The notes beneath the pieces are model-generated. The model ran no database searches. It had not been told where the DNA came from and saw nothing but the letters and a program-made list of their open reading frames with translations. Shown here one piece after another: positions 52,022-60,167 of a DNA stretch of 64,000 nucleotides. This DNA is from Bog-756 sp963737625 (GTDB lineage: Bacteria > Actinomycetota > Acidimicrobiia > Acidimicrobiales > RAAP-2): positions 806,001 to 870,000 of the forward strand of contig CAVTTK010000002.1 in assembly GCA_963737625.1 (NCBI GenBank), read 5' to 3'. Each line of letters starts with the position of its first letter. The first letter of the stretch is position 1. Made by a program: the position numbers and the translations under genes.

Positions 52022-53494
52022 TCAGCCGGCCGGCCAGGCCAGGGACTTCACCTCGAGGTACTGGTCGAACCCGGCGGTGCCGTTCTGCCGGCCGATCCCG
52101 CTGTCCTTGAAGCCCCCGAAGGGGACGTCGGGCGCGTAGAAGCCCCCGCCGTTCACCGCCACCGTGCCGGTGCGCAGCCGGCGGGCCACGGCCATGGCCC
52201 GGTCCAGCGAGCTGGAGACGACCCCGCCACTCAGGCCGTAGTTGCTGTCGTTGGCGATCCGCACGGCGTCGTCGTCGTCCTCGAAGGGGATGACGACCAG
52301 GACGGGCCCGAAGATCTCCTCTTGGGCGATGGTCATCGAGTTGTCGACATCGGTGAAAAGGGTGGGTTCCACGAACCAACCCTGCGGCTGGTCGGCCGGC
52401 CGGCCCCCACCGAGGGCCAGCGTGGCTCCTTCGTCGACGCCTTTCTCGATGTAGCCGAGGACCCGGTTGCGCTGCTTCTCCGAGATGAGCGGGCCCATGA
52501 GGACGTCGGGTCGCTGGGGGTCACCGACCGGAACCCCGCCCAGCATGGCCTTCAGCAGTTCAACGCCCTCGCTGTAGCGGGACCGGGGCAGCAGCATGCG
52601 GGTGGGGATGGCGCAGCCCTGCCCGGCGTGAGCACAGACCGCCAACCCGACCATCATGGCGGTCCCGAAGTCGGCGTCGTCGAGGACGACGGTGGCCGAC
52701 TTCCCGCCCAGCTCGAGGAAGAGCCTCTTGAGGGTGGCAGCACCCTTCTCCATGATCCGCTTCCCGACGACGGTCGAGCCGGTGAAGGAGATGAGGTCCA
52801 CGTGGGGGGAGAGGGTGAGCTGCTCGCCGATCATGTGGTCGGAGGACGTCACTACATTGACCACACCGGCGGGGATGTCGGTGTGCTCAGCCACGATTCG
52901 ACCGAGCAGGGTGGCGTTCCACGGGGTGTCCGGTGCCGCCTTCAGCACCACCGTGTTGCCGGTGGCCAGAGCCTGGGCCAGCTTGGTGATGGACACTTCG
53001 AAGGGGAAGTTCCACGGCACGATGGCTCCGACCACGCCGACCGGCTCCTTGACGATGCGGCGCGAGTTGAGGTTGCCGCGGAAGTCGGTGGCGTCGGCCA
53101 GGTCCTCCTCCCAGACGAACTCGTCGATCAGCTGGGCCGGATAGGTGAGGGCCTCGAGCGGGGCGTCGAGCTGCGGGCCGTAGGTGAGCATGCGCGGGCA
53201 ACCGACCTCGAGGATGAGCTCTTCGCGCATCTCCTCGCGCTCGGCGGCCAGCCCCTCGTGGAGCTGTTCGAGGCAGTGCCGACGAAAGGTCCGGTTGGTG
53301 GACCAGTCGGTCTCGTCGAAGGCCCGTCGGGCCGCTCGTATGGCCCGCTCCATGTCCGGGCCCGACGCGTCGGCCACCTGGCCGAGCTCCTCCTCGGTGG
53401 CGGGGTTCACGTTGGTGAACGTCTTCCCTTCGTCGGCCTCGACGAGCTGCCCGTCGATCAGCATTCTCGGCTCGGGGTTCACCTTGGTAGTCAT
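52022..53494 (-). CDS. aldehyde dehydrogenase (NAD(P)+-dependent)
   Basis: 490 residues. ATG 53494 is preceded by AGGAGG at 8-base spacing; a GTG 17 codons upstream is less likely. Landmarks are GAIVPWNFPFEVS, FTGSTVVGKRI, LELGGKSATVV (general-base Glu), CAHAGQGCAIPTR (nucleophile Cys), EEIFGPVLVVIP and FGGFKDSGIGRQNG. It is of the betaine-aldehyde/phenylacetaldehyde dehydrogenase type by layout; substrate unknown. It is transcribed divergently from the thiolase and converges on the CoA ligase gene. Confidence 0.93.
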   Translation of the reverse strand: MTTKVNPEPRMLIDGQLVEADEGKTFTNVNPATEEELGQVADASGPDMERAIRAARRAFDETDWSTNRTFRRHCLEQLHEGLAAEREEMREELILEVGCPRMLTYGPQLDAPLEALTYPAQLIDEFVWEEDLADATDFRGNLNSRRIVKEPVGVVGAIVPWNFPFEVSITKLAQALATGNTVVLKAAPDTPWNATLLGRIVAEHTDIPAGVVNVVTSSDHMIGEQLTLSPHVDLISFTGSTVVGKRIMEKGAATLKRLFLELGGKSATVVLDDADFGTAMMVGLAVCAHAGQGCAIPTRMLLPRSRYSEGVELLKAMLGGVPVGDPQRPDVLMGPLISEKQRNRVLGYIEKGVDEGATLALGGGRPADQPQGWFVEPTLFTDVDNSMTIAQEEIFGPVLVVIPFEDDDDAVRIANDSNYGLSGGVVSSSLDRAMAVARRLRTGTVAVNGGGFYAPDVPFGGFKDSGIGRQNGTAGFDQYLEVKSLAWPAG

Positions 53495-53833
53495 GCCACG
53501 GACCTCCTGGTCTTCAGCCTCGTCACCGGCCGCCGCGTCTGTCACCGGGACGCACGGGTGCCCGTCGCTCTCGGTCCCGGCTCCGCGCCGATAATAGCGT
53601 TCCGTATCGTGCAGCGCCCCAGGTAGGCCTATGGAAATTCAGGTTGTAGATTAGACAGATGCTGGTTATCGGATCGGGCCCGGCCGAAGTCCGCACCGGG
53701 CAGGGAGTGCCGCAGGGCGACATGGATGGGTGGGGTTTGGGCCAGTAAGCAGGGCGATCAAGTAGTACGAGCATTGTGCTGTATGAGCATTGAGTACGAC
53801 CAACGAAGCACACGATCACAGGAGAGTCCCACC
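53495..53833. promoter_or_regulatory. 339-base divergent spacer with candidate promoters and a direct repeat
   Basis: The spacer is AT-richer than its surroundings. Plus strand: TTGTAG (53644-53649), 17-base spacer, TATCGG (53667-53672). Minus strand: a good -10 TATTAT (53596-53591) for the aldehyde dehydrogenase but no matching -35. TACGAGCATTG (53766-53776) and TATGAGCATTG (53782-53792) are direct repeats with a 16-base period (10 of 11 bases), just upstream of the thiolase; they may be a regulator-binding pair. Confidence 0.42.
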
Positions 53834-55012
53834 ATGCATGAAGCGGTCATCGTCTCGACGGCTCGCACTCCCATCGGCACCGCCTTCCGGGGGACGCTGC
53901 TCGACGTGGACCCCTTCGAGCTGGCCACGCACGTTGTGGCCGAGTCCGTGCAACGGGCCGGCATCGATCCGCAGCTGATCGATGACGTGGCGCTGGGGGA
54001 GAGCCTCTACGGCGGCGGTGACATCGCCCGCTACTCGGCCATTGAGGCCGGACTCGACCACGTCCCCGGTGTGGCCCACAACCGCCACTGTGCCTCCTCG
54101 CTGTCCGCCGTCCAGAGCGCGGCGGCGTCCATCCGGGCCGGCATGGACCGCGCCGTGGTGGCCGGTGGCGCCTACTCCCAGTCCACCTCACCGCGGTCGA
54201 CCCGGAGGGTTCCGGGGACCGACGACTGGGCGGATTGGATGTCGCCGAGCCATCGGGACAGCCCCGACGCCCCGAATATGGACATGTCCATCACCGTGGG
54301 CTGGAACGCCGCAGTGAGTGCTGGAGTGACCCGGGAGGAGATGGACGCGTGGGCCCTGCGCTCCCACCAGCGGGCCGTGGCCGCTATCGACGCCGGATGT
54401 TTCGTCGACGAGATCGCCCCGCTGGAGGTCACCCTGCGGGACGGGACCACCGTCACCTTCGCCGTGGATGAGCACCCCAGGCGCGAGACCAGCATGGAGA
54501 AGCTGGCCTCGCTCAAGCCGCTGCACCCCGAGATTGAGGGATTCAGCATCACGGCCGGGAATGCTGCTGGCGTCAACGACGGAGCGGCCGCCATGGTCAT
54601 GGTCGAGGGAGGGCTGGCTGAGGAGCTCGGCCTACCGGCGCTGGCCGTCGTCAAGGCCTGGGCCTCGGCCGGCGTACCGCCACGCGATACCGGGTTGGCC
54701 CCGACCATCGCCATCCCGAAGGCCCTCGGACGCGCCGGCCTCACCGTGGGCGACGTGGACCTGTGGGAGATCAACGAGGCCTTCGCCTCGATGTGCGTGG
54801 CCACCACCCGCATCCTGGGGATCGACGAGTCCATGGTCAACGTCCTCGGGAGTGGGTGCAGCCTCGGCCACCCCATTGCCATGACGGGCGCCCGCATGGT
54901 CATCTCCTTGGCCCACGAGCTTCAGCGCCGTGGGGGCGGGACCGGTGTGGCGGCCATGTGTGCCGGAGGGGGCATGTCCACCGCCGTCGTGCTCGAGGTG
55001 CCCGCCGCCTGA
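53834..55012 (+). CDS. thiolase (acetyl-CoA acetyltransferase family)
   Basis: 392 residues from ATG 53834 with GGAGAG upstream. Thiolase landmarks are VIVSTARTPIGTAFRG at the N-terminus, the acyl-acceptor Cys86 in NRHCASSLSAVQSAA, EINEAFASM, GCSLGHPIAMTGAR (catalytic His) and the C-terminal MCAGGGMSTAVV (second catalytic Cys). It cleaves a beta-ketoacyl-CoA with CoA or condenses two acyl-CoAs. Standing alone between two aldehyde dehydrogenases, it would be the final cleavage step of a beta-oxidation-type sequence in this region. Confidence 0.93.
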   Translation: MHEAVIVSTARTPIGTAFRGTLLDVDPFELATHVVAESVQRAGIDPQLIDDVALGESLYGGGDIARYSAIEAGLDHVPGVAHNRHCASSLSAVQSAAASIRAGMDRAVVAGGAYSQSTSPRSTRRVPGTDDWADWMSPSHRDSPDAPNMDMSITVGWNAAVSAGVTREEMDAWALRSHQRAVAAIDAGCFVDEIAPLEVTLRDGTTVTFAVDEHPRRETSMEKLASLKPLHPEIEGFSITAGNAAGVNDGAAAMVMVEGGLAEELGLPALAVVKAWASAGVPPRDTGLAPTIAIPKALGRAGLTVGDVDLWEINEAFASMCVATTRILGIDESMVNVLGSGCSLGHPIAMTGARMVISLAHELQRRGGGTGVAAMCAGGGMSTAVVLEVPAA

Positions 55013-55037
55013 CCGCCGCGACTGGCCGCAGGCGCCG

Positions 55038-56501
55038 CTATCCGGGCGGGGGCATCGACGGCGCCACGGAGATCGACTTGACCTCGAGATACCCCTCGAG
55101 GCCCTCGCGTCCCAGTTCTCGGCCGATGCCACTGGCCTTCATCCCCCCGAACGGGGCGGCCGGATCCATGCTGTAGGGCTGGTTGACCCCGAACGAGCCG
55201 GTGCGGATCCGCCGGGCGACGTCCAGGCCGCGGTCGGTATCGGGCGTCCACACCGAGCCGGACAAGCCGTAGTCCGAGTCGTTGGCCATGCGGACGGCGT
55301 CATCGGTGTCGCCGTAGGGGATGACCGACAGCACCGGTCCGAAGATCTCCTCCCGGGCGATCCGCATGCCGTTGCCGACGTCGGCGAACAGGGTCGGCCG
55401 CACATACCATCCCCGGTCGAGGCCGTCAGGCGGGGCGGCGCCCCCCACGACGAGGCGGGCCCCCTCCTGCTCGCCGTCTGCGATGAAGCCACGCACGCGT
55501 TCCTGTTGGCGCTGGGTGACCAGGGGCCCGATCTCCGTCTCCGGGTCGGCCGGATCGCCGGTGGGCAGCTCCTCCACCATCGCCGCCAGGGCGTCGAGGA
55601 ACTGGTCGTAGCGCGACTCGGGCACCAGTACCCGGGTCTGGGCCACGCAGGCCTGACCGCTGTTCATCAGGCCGGCCACCCGCACCCCTTGGGCCACCTC
55701 GGCCGGGTCGGCGTCGGGCAGGACGATGGCGGCCGACTTCCCCCCCAACTCGAGACTGACCCGCGTGAGCGAGGCGCCACAGGTGGCGGCCACCTGTCGT
55801 CCGGCCGCCGTGGAGCCGGTGAAGGCCACCTTGTCCACGCCGGGGTGCCCTACCAGGAGCTCCCCGACCTCACGGCCGCCGGGGAGGACGCTGACCACTC
55901 CGGGAGGCAGGCCGAGTTCGTCGACCAGCTCGGCCAGGAGGAGGGCGTCGAGCGGTGTCTCGGGTGCGGGCTTGATGATGATGGGGCATCCGGCCAGCAG
56001 GGCGGGAGCGAGTTTGCCGGCGATCAGGAACTGGGGCATGTTCCACGGGACGATGGCCACCACGACGCCGGTGGCCTCCCTCTGAAGGATGAGGTCCTCG
56101 CCGTAGGCCCCGGCACGGACGGACTCCCAGTCGTAGGACGCGGCGATGTCGGCGAAGGTGTTCAGCAGCATCATGGGCAAGGTGGCCTGGGCGAATCTGG
56201 AGAACGAGGTGGGGGAGCCCATCTCGGAGGTGATGAGCGCGGCCATCTCCTTGCGCCGTCCGGCATAGATCTCGGACAGCCGCCGCACGCCGGCGATCCG
56301 CTCCGATGGGTCGAGGCGGGGCCAGGGGCCCTCGTCGAAGGCCATCCGGGCGGCGGCCACAGCCCGGTCGATCTCCTCGGGGCCAGCCACCGGCACCGTG
56401 GCAATGACCTCCTCGGTGTGGGGCGAGATGACGTCGATGGTCTCGCCGGAGGTCGAGGACGACCAGGTTCCTCCCACGTACAGCTGTCCCGGTGATGCCA
56501 T
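55038..56501 (-). CDS. aldehyde dehydrogenase (NAD(P)+-dependent)
   Basis: 487 residues. ATG 56501 is preceded by AGGAGG. Landmarks are VVAIVPWNMPQFLIAGKLAP, FTGSTAAGRQVA, LELGGKSAAIVL (Glu), NSGQACVAQTR (nucleophile Cys), EEIFGPVLSVIPYGD and FGGMKASGIGRELG. It is more similar in layout to the aldehyde dehydrogenase at 31926 (shared STAAGR and SAALILDD/SAAIVLPD stretches) than to the one at 52022. It is divergent from the F420-type oxidoreductase at 56611, with a palindrome-like element between. Confidence 0.93.
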   Translation of the reverse strand: MASPGQLYVGGTWSSSTSGETIDVISPHTEEVIATVPVAGPEEIDRAVAAARMAFDEGPWPRLDPSERIAGVRRLSEIYAGRRKEMAALITSEMGSPTSFSRFAQATLPMMLLNTFADIAASYDWESVRAGAYGEDLILQREATGVVVAIVPWNMPQFLIAGKLAPALLAGCPIIIKPAPETPLDALLLAELVDELGLPPGVVSVLPGGREVGELLVGHPGVDKVAFTGSTAAGRQVAATCGASLTRVSLELGGKSAAIVLPDADPAEVAQGVRVAGLMNSGQACVAQTRVLVPESRYDQFLDALAAMVEELPTGDPADPETEIGPLVTQRQQERVRGFIADGEQEGARLVVGGAAPPDGLDRGWYVRPTLFADVGNGMRIAREEIFGPVLSVIPYGDTDDAVRMANDSDYGLSGSVWTPDTDRGLDVARRIRTGSFGVNQPYSMDPAAPFGGMKASGIGRELGREGLEGYLEVKSISVAPSMPPPG

Positions 56502-56553
56502 GGATCCTCCTTCGTCGGCAGAGTACTTGCCCAAAGGCAGAACTAGCATGGCA

Positions 56554-56581
56554 CGAAAAAAAGAAGTATGTTCTCTTTTCG
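56554..56581. promoter_or_regulatory. AT-rich imperfect palindrome in the ALDH/LLM divergent spacer
   Basis: A 28-base element starts CGAAAA and ends TTTTCG; 9 of 14 symmetric pairs match. At its centre AGAA (56562-56565) and TTCT (56571-56574) are complementary around GTATG. It is one of the most AT-rich stretches nearby and sits 30 bases before GTG 56611 and 53 bases before the divergent ATG 56501, a position suited to an operator serving both genes. Confidence 0.45.
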
Positions 56582-56610
56582 AAAGCTCCAGCGCAGGGAG
56601 GACAGACGGA

Positions 56611-57564
56611 GTGCGCATCGGCTTGATGATCGGCCCCGAGCGTGGCCGCTACCGGACCAAGGTGGAGCGGCTCCTGGCCGACGCCCGCTGGGCGGAGGAG
56701 GCCGGGTTGGCCACCGTCTGGATCCCGCAGATCCCCGACGAGTTCGACGCCCTGACCGCCGCCACCCTGGTCGGCGCCGAGACGTCCCGCATCGAGATCG
56801 GTACGGCGGTGGTGCCGATCCAGCCCCGCCACCCCATCGCCCTGGCCCAGCACATCCTCTCCGTGCAGGCCGTCTGCGAGGGCCGCCTGGCCGTCGGAAT
56901 CGGCGTCTCCCACCACTGGATCATCGACGAGATGCTCGGTCTGCCCTACGAGCATCCCGTCGCCACCATGCGGGCCTACCTGGACGTGCTCGACCAGGCC
57001 CTGGCCGGGCCGGGCCCCGTCGACGTGGAGAACGACCTGTTCCGGGTGCACAACCCCCTCGACATCACGGACGTCGGGCCCACCCCGGTCCTCCTGGCGG
57101 CCCTGGGGCCGCGCATGCTGCAGCTGTGTGGTGAGCGGGCCGACGGGACCATCCTGTGGATGGCCGACGAACGCGCCATCGGCACCTACGTGGTGCCCCG
57201 CCTCAGCCGGGCCGCCGACGCGGCCGGCCGGCCGGCCCCCCGCGTCGTGGCCGGGATCCCGGTGTGCCTGTGCGGCGACCACGAGATCGACGCCGCCGTG
57301 ACCCGGACCAACCGGCTCCTCTCCGAGGCCGAGGTCTCGCCCAATTATCAGAAGCTGCTGGAGCAGGGCGATGCCCAGAGCGTGGGCGACATCCTGGTGG
57401 CCGGGAGCGAGTCGACGATCAGGAAGCGCCTGGCTGCCTTCGCCGCCGCCGGGGTGACCGACCTCTCCGTGCGGGTGGTGCCGATTGGCGAGGGCCGCGA
57501 CGAGCTGATCGCCTCGTCCAAGCGCACCCGGGCCTTCCTCGCCTCCCTGGCCGGCTCCTGGTAG
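56611..57564 (+). CDS. LLM-class F420-dependent oxidoreductase
   Basis: 317 residues from GTG 56611 with GGGAGGA upstream. Barrel features are RIGLMIGPERGRY, DARWAEEAGLATVWIPQIPDEFDALTA, SRIEIGTAVVPIQPRHPIALAQHILSVQAVCEGRLAVGIGVSHHWIIDEMLGLPYEHP, TPVLLAALGPRMLQLCGERADGTILWM. The length and TAVVPIQPRHP/GRLAVGIGVSHH motifs match an actinobacterial F420-dependent subgroup; cofactor use is from family knowledge. It is convergent with the acyl-CoA dehydrogenase at 57642, 77 bases away. Confidence 0.88.
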   Translation: MRIGLMIGPERGRYRTKVERLLADARWAEEAGLATVWIPQIPDEFDALTAATLVGAETSRIEIGTAVVPIQPRHPIALAQHILSVQAVCEGRLAVGIGVSHHWIIDEMLGLPYEHPVATMRAYLDVLDQALAGPGPVDVENDLFRVHNPLDITDVGPTPVLLAALGPRMLQLCGERADGTILWMADERAIGTYVVPRLSRAADAAGRPAPRVVAGIPVCLCGDHEIDAAVTRTNRLLSEAEVSPNYQKLLEQGDAQSVGDILVAGSESTIRKRLAAFAAAGVTDLSVRVVPIGEGRDELIASSKRTRAFLASLAGSW

Positions 57565-57641
57565 AGAACGGGCTCGAGTACCTCGGGATCGGGCCTGCAG
57601 CTGATGGTGGGGGCTGACCACGTCAGGGCGTCGCCGGCCCC

Positions 57642-58604
57642 TTACAGCGGGGGCAGGGGCGGGAGCCGGCGAGTAGCCAGCAGCTGGCGTCCCAACTCCC
57701 GGGTCAGGGCTCGCTCGGTGCCGAACAGCTGGTCGAGGACCAGAACCCGGCGGACGTAGCGGTGGAAGTCGTGCTCGGTGGTGAACCCGATGCCGGCCAG
57801 CACCTGCTGGCCGTGGCGGGTGGCCGCCCGGGCACCGCGTCCTGCCAGTGCCTTGGCCCACGCCGCCGAGGCCGGCGATCCCTCGTCCCAGGCCGATCCC
57901 AGTGCAGCGTCGGCGGCTTCGACAGCCACCAGGGTCTCGGCCAGCCGATGGCGGACGGCCTGAAACGAGGCGATGGGCTGTCCGAACTGGATCCGTCCGA
58001 GGGCGTGATCCCGGGCCAACTCCAGCATGGCCCGGGAGGCCCCGACCAGCTCGTGGCCCAGGGCCAGTCGGGCCAGAGCCACCGCCCGCGACCACTGTCC
58101 GGGCTCGAGGCGACGAGACGCGGCCAGGGGGACGTCGTCGCCGGCCACCCCGACGAGGCCCAGGCGCGGGTCCACGCCCTGCACCGGCCGGAGGTCCAGC
58201 TCGGAGGTGGCCATCTCCACGGCCAGCGCGTGGTCGCCGGTATCGGCCACGATCCAGACGGTGGTGGCGTCCACCACCGCCGTCGTTGCCACGCCTCGCA
58301 CGACGAGGTGATCCCCGGCGATCCGGCCCGGTGGTCCCCACTGGCCCGGGGCGGGCAGCAGGGTGGCCACGGAGGGCCCGGACTTGAGGCCCAGGGCGGA
58401 ACCGACGACGGCGTCGAGGGCCGATGCCGTGGCGTTGGCCACTCCCAACTGCTCGAAGAGTGACGACACGGCCAGGCGGGGATCGACCGAAAGCGCCTCG
58501 TGCCATCCGAGCCCGTCGAGGGCGTCGTCGAGGGCCGCCCCGCTGGCCGATTGGCACGCCTGGCCAAGGGATCCCGCGAACATCGAGCGGTCGTCCTTGT
58601 CCAT
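57642..58604 (-). CDS. acyl-CoA dehydrogenase, subunit carrying the catalytic Glu (pair 3)
   Basis: 320 residues. ATG 58604 shares one base with the upstream stop (TGATG). The N-terminal domain is weakly conserved, and the C-terminal domain has FGQPIASFQAVRHRLAETLVAVEAA and AGIGFTTEHDFHRYVRRV with the probable catalytic Glu. The FAD motif is missing. It is the last gene of a four-gene coupled operon starting at 61235. By analogy with sterol side-chain dehydrogenases it should form an alpha2beta2 enzyme with the next protein. Confidence 0.87.
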   Translation of the reverse strand: MDKDDRSMFAGSLGQACQSASGAALDDALDGLGWHEALSVDPRLAVSSLFEQLGVANATASALDAVVGSALGLKSGPSVATLLPAPGQWGPPGRIAGDHLVVRGVATTAVVDATTVWIVADTGDHALAVEMATSELDLRPVQGVDPRLGLVGVAGDDVPLAASRRLEPGQWSRAVALARLALGHELVGASRAMLELARDHALGRIQFGQPIASFQAVRHRLAETLVAVEAADAALGSAWDEGSPASAAWAKALAGRGARAATRHGQQVLAGIGFTTEHDFHRYVRRVLVLDQLFGTERALTRELGRQLLATRRLPPLPPL

Positions 58605-59734
58605 CACCGGTCCGCTCCGAGGCCGAGGAGCCGGCGGGCGATGATGTTCCGCTGGATCTCCGCCGTCCCGCCGTAGATGGTGGCCGCCCGGGAGTACAGG
58701 TACTCCCGGCGCCACCGGTCACTGGTGCGATCATCGCCGCCGGTCACCTCGGGACCCAGCCCGTCGGCCACCAGGTCGAACAGCGCTTGTTCGGCTGTGG
58801 CCACCAGCACCTTGTCGACCGAGGTCTCCGGTCCGAGGTGTTCGCCCGTCGCCACCCGGTACTGCGTGTGGCGCGATCGAGCCCGCAAGGCGTAGAGGAG
58901 CTGGGCCACTTCGCCCACGGCGGCGGGGTCGAGCACGTCAGGCGGGACGGTGTCGAGGAGGACCTGCATGCGTCGGTGGAGATAGGCGGCACGGTGCCAC
59001 AGTGCGGTGCTCCGCTCATAGGGGAGCAGGTCCATGGCCACCGACCAGCCCTGCCCCTCTCGGCCGAGGGTGCGGTCCAGCGGTACGGCGACACCATCGA
59101 AGAAGACCTCGGAGAACTCCGGGGCGCCGTGCATGGTCTCGATGGGGCGCACGTCGATGCCAGGACTGTCCATGTCGACGAACAGGGCGGTGATGCCCTT
59201 GTGAGCCGACTCGGGGGTGCCGGTGCGGGTGAGGAGGACGCAGCGCTGGGCGAACTGGGCCAGGCTGGTCCAGACCTTCTGGCCCGTGACCCGCCAGACG
59301 TCGCCGTCACGGGTGGCCCGACACGACAGGGCGGCCAGATTGCTCCCGGTGCCCGGCTCCGAGAAGCCCTGGCACCATGTCTCGTCACCCCGCAGCAGAC
59401 GGGGGACCATGTCTGCGGCCAAGGCGGGATCGGCGTAGTCGATCATGGTGGGGGCCAGCACCTCGGTCATGGAGTAGATGCCCGGCTCCACCAGGTCACG
59501 CGAGGTCAGGGCCTCGCCCAGGTAGGCACGCAGCAGTGTGGACCCGCCGAGCCCGCCGACCCTCTCGGGCCATCCCCAGCGCATCCAGCCGGCCTCGTAG
59601 GTGAGGCGCTTGACCCGGGACAGGTGGTCCATCTGCTCGGCGAGCGTGTCCGGTGCCTCGTGGGACGGACGGAGCTCGGCCTCGTGCTCCCCGAGCCAGG
59701 CATCGAGCGCCGACCGGAACTCCGGAAGTTCCAT
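58604..59734 (-). CDS. acyl-CoA dehydrogenase, FAD-binding partner (pair 3)
   Basis: 376 residues. ATG 59734 shares one base with the SnoaL-like gene's stop (TGATG) and gives ELPEFRSALDAWLGEHEAEL. Motifs are GWPERVGGLGGSTLL, the FAD site GFSEPGTGSNLAALSCRAT, WRVTGQKVWTSLAQFAQRCVLLTRT and IYGGTAEIQRNIIARRLLGL. The catalytic Glu is expected from the partner at 57642. Complete, unlike its counterpart in pair 1. Confidence 0.9.
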   Translation of the reverse strand: MELPEFRSALDAWLGEHEAELRPSHEAPDTLAEQMDHLSRVKRLTYEAGWMRWGWPERVGGLGGSTLLRAYLGEALTSRDLVEPGIYSMTEVLAPTMIDYADPALAADMVPRLLRGDETWCQGFSEPGTGSNLAALSCRATRDGDVWRVTGQKVWTSLAQFAQRCVLLTRTGTPESAHKGITALFVDMDSPGIDVRPIETMHGAPEFSEVFFDGVAVPLDRTLGREGQGWSVAMDLLPYERSTALWHRAAYLHRRMQVLLDTVPPDVLDPAAVGEVAQLLYALRARSRHTQYRVATGEHLGPETSVDKVLVATAEQALFDLVADGLGPEVTGGDDRTSDRWRREYLYSRAATIYGGTAEIQRNIIARRLLGLGADR

Positions 59735-60165
59735 CAAGAAGCCGTCGGGGCCGGCCGGGTGGGGTCGTGGGCCCGCCCCGAGTCCTGGGCCCCACTCTTG
59801 CGCAAGAAGGTCATGGACCGGGTGGCCAGTCGCCAGCCGAACTCGGTGCGACGATAGGTGTCGCTGTAGTACCCGATGCGCATGTCGTGGGTCTTCTGGT
59901 CGACGAAGCACAGCGGCTGCTGGCCGCTGCCTTCGTCCCCCGTGAGCTCCAGCACGGGAAGGCCCACCATGAACAGCCCCTTGGGGGCGGCCGCCACTAG
60001 CGCCGGGAAGTCGACCAGGGGGTAGGTGTCCCCGAAGGCGCTGTAGGTGCCGTCCGGGGTGAAGACCTCCATCACCGCCTCCACGTCGTCCCGGGTCATG
60101 CCGACGGCGTACCGGGCCAGCAGCTGCTGGAGCTCGATGACATCGGCGATGGGTAAGTCGTTCAT
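59734..60165 (-). CDS. SnoaL-like/NTF2-fold protein
   Basis: 143 residues. Two adjacent ATGs (60168, 60165) follow GAGGAG; 60165 has the better spacing. The NTF2-like fold is indicated by DVIELQQLLARYAVGMTRDDVEAVMEVFTPDGTYSAFG and RIGYYSDTYRRTEFGWRLATRSMTFL. It may act as a small isomerase, dehydratase or cyclase; no catalytic set can be assigned. It sits between a ferredoxin reductase and the acyl-CoA dehydrogenase pair, coupled to both by stop-start overlaps. Confidence 0.8.
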   Translation of the reverse strand: MNDLPIADVIELQQLLARYAVGMTRDDVEAVMEVFTPDGTYSAFGDTYPLVDFPALVAAAPKGLFMVGLPVLELTGDEGSGQQPLCFVDQKTHDMRIGYYSDTYRRTEFGWRLATRSMTFLRKSGAQDSGRAHDPTRPAPTAS

Positions 60166-60167
60166 CA

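Noticed and set aside
51758..53626. 622-codon open frame on the plus strand opposite the aldehyde dehydrogenase
   Set aside because: The minus strand encodes a complete aldehyde dehydrogenase with all motifs; the opposite frame is an antisense artefact.
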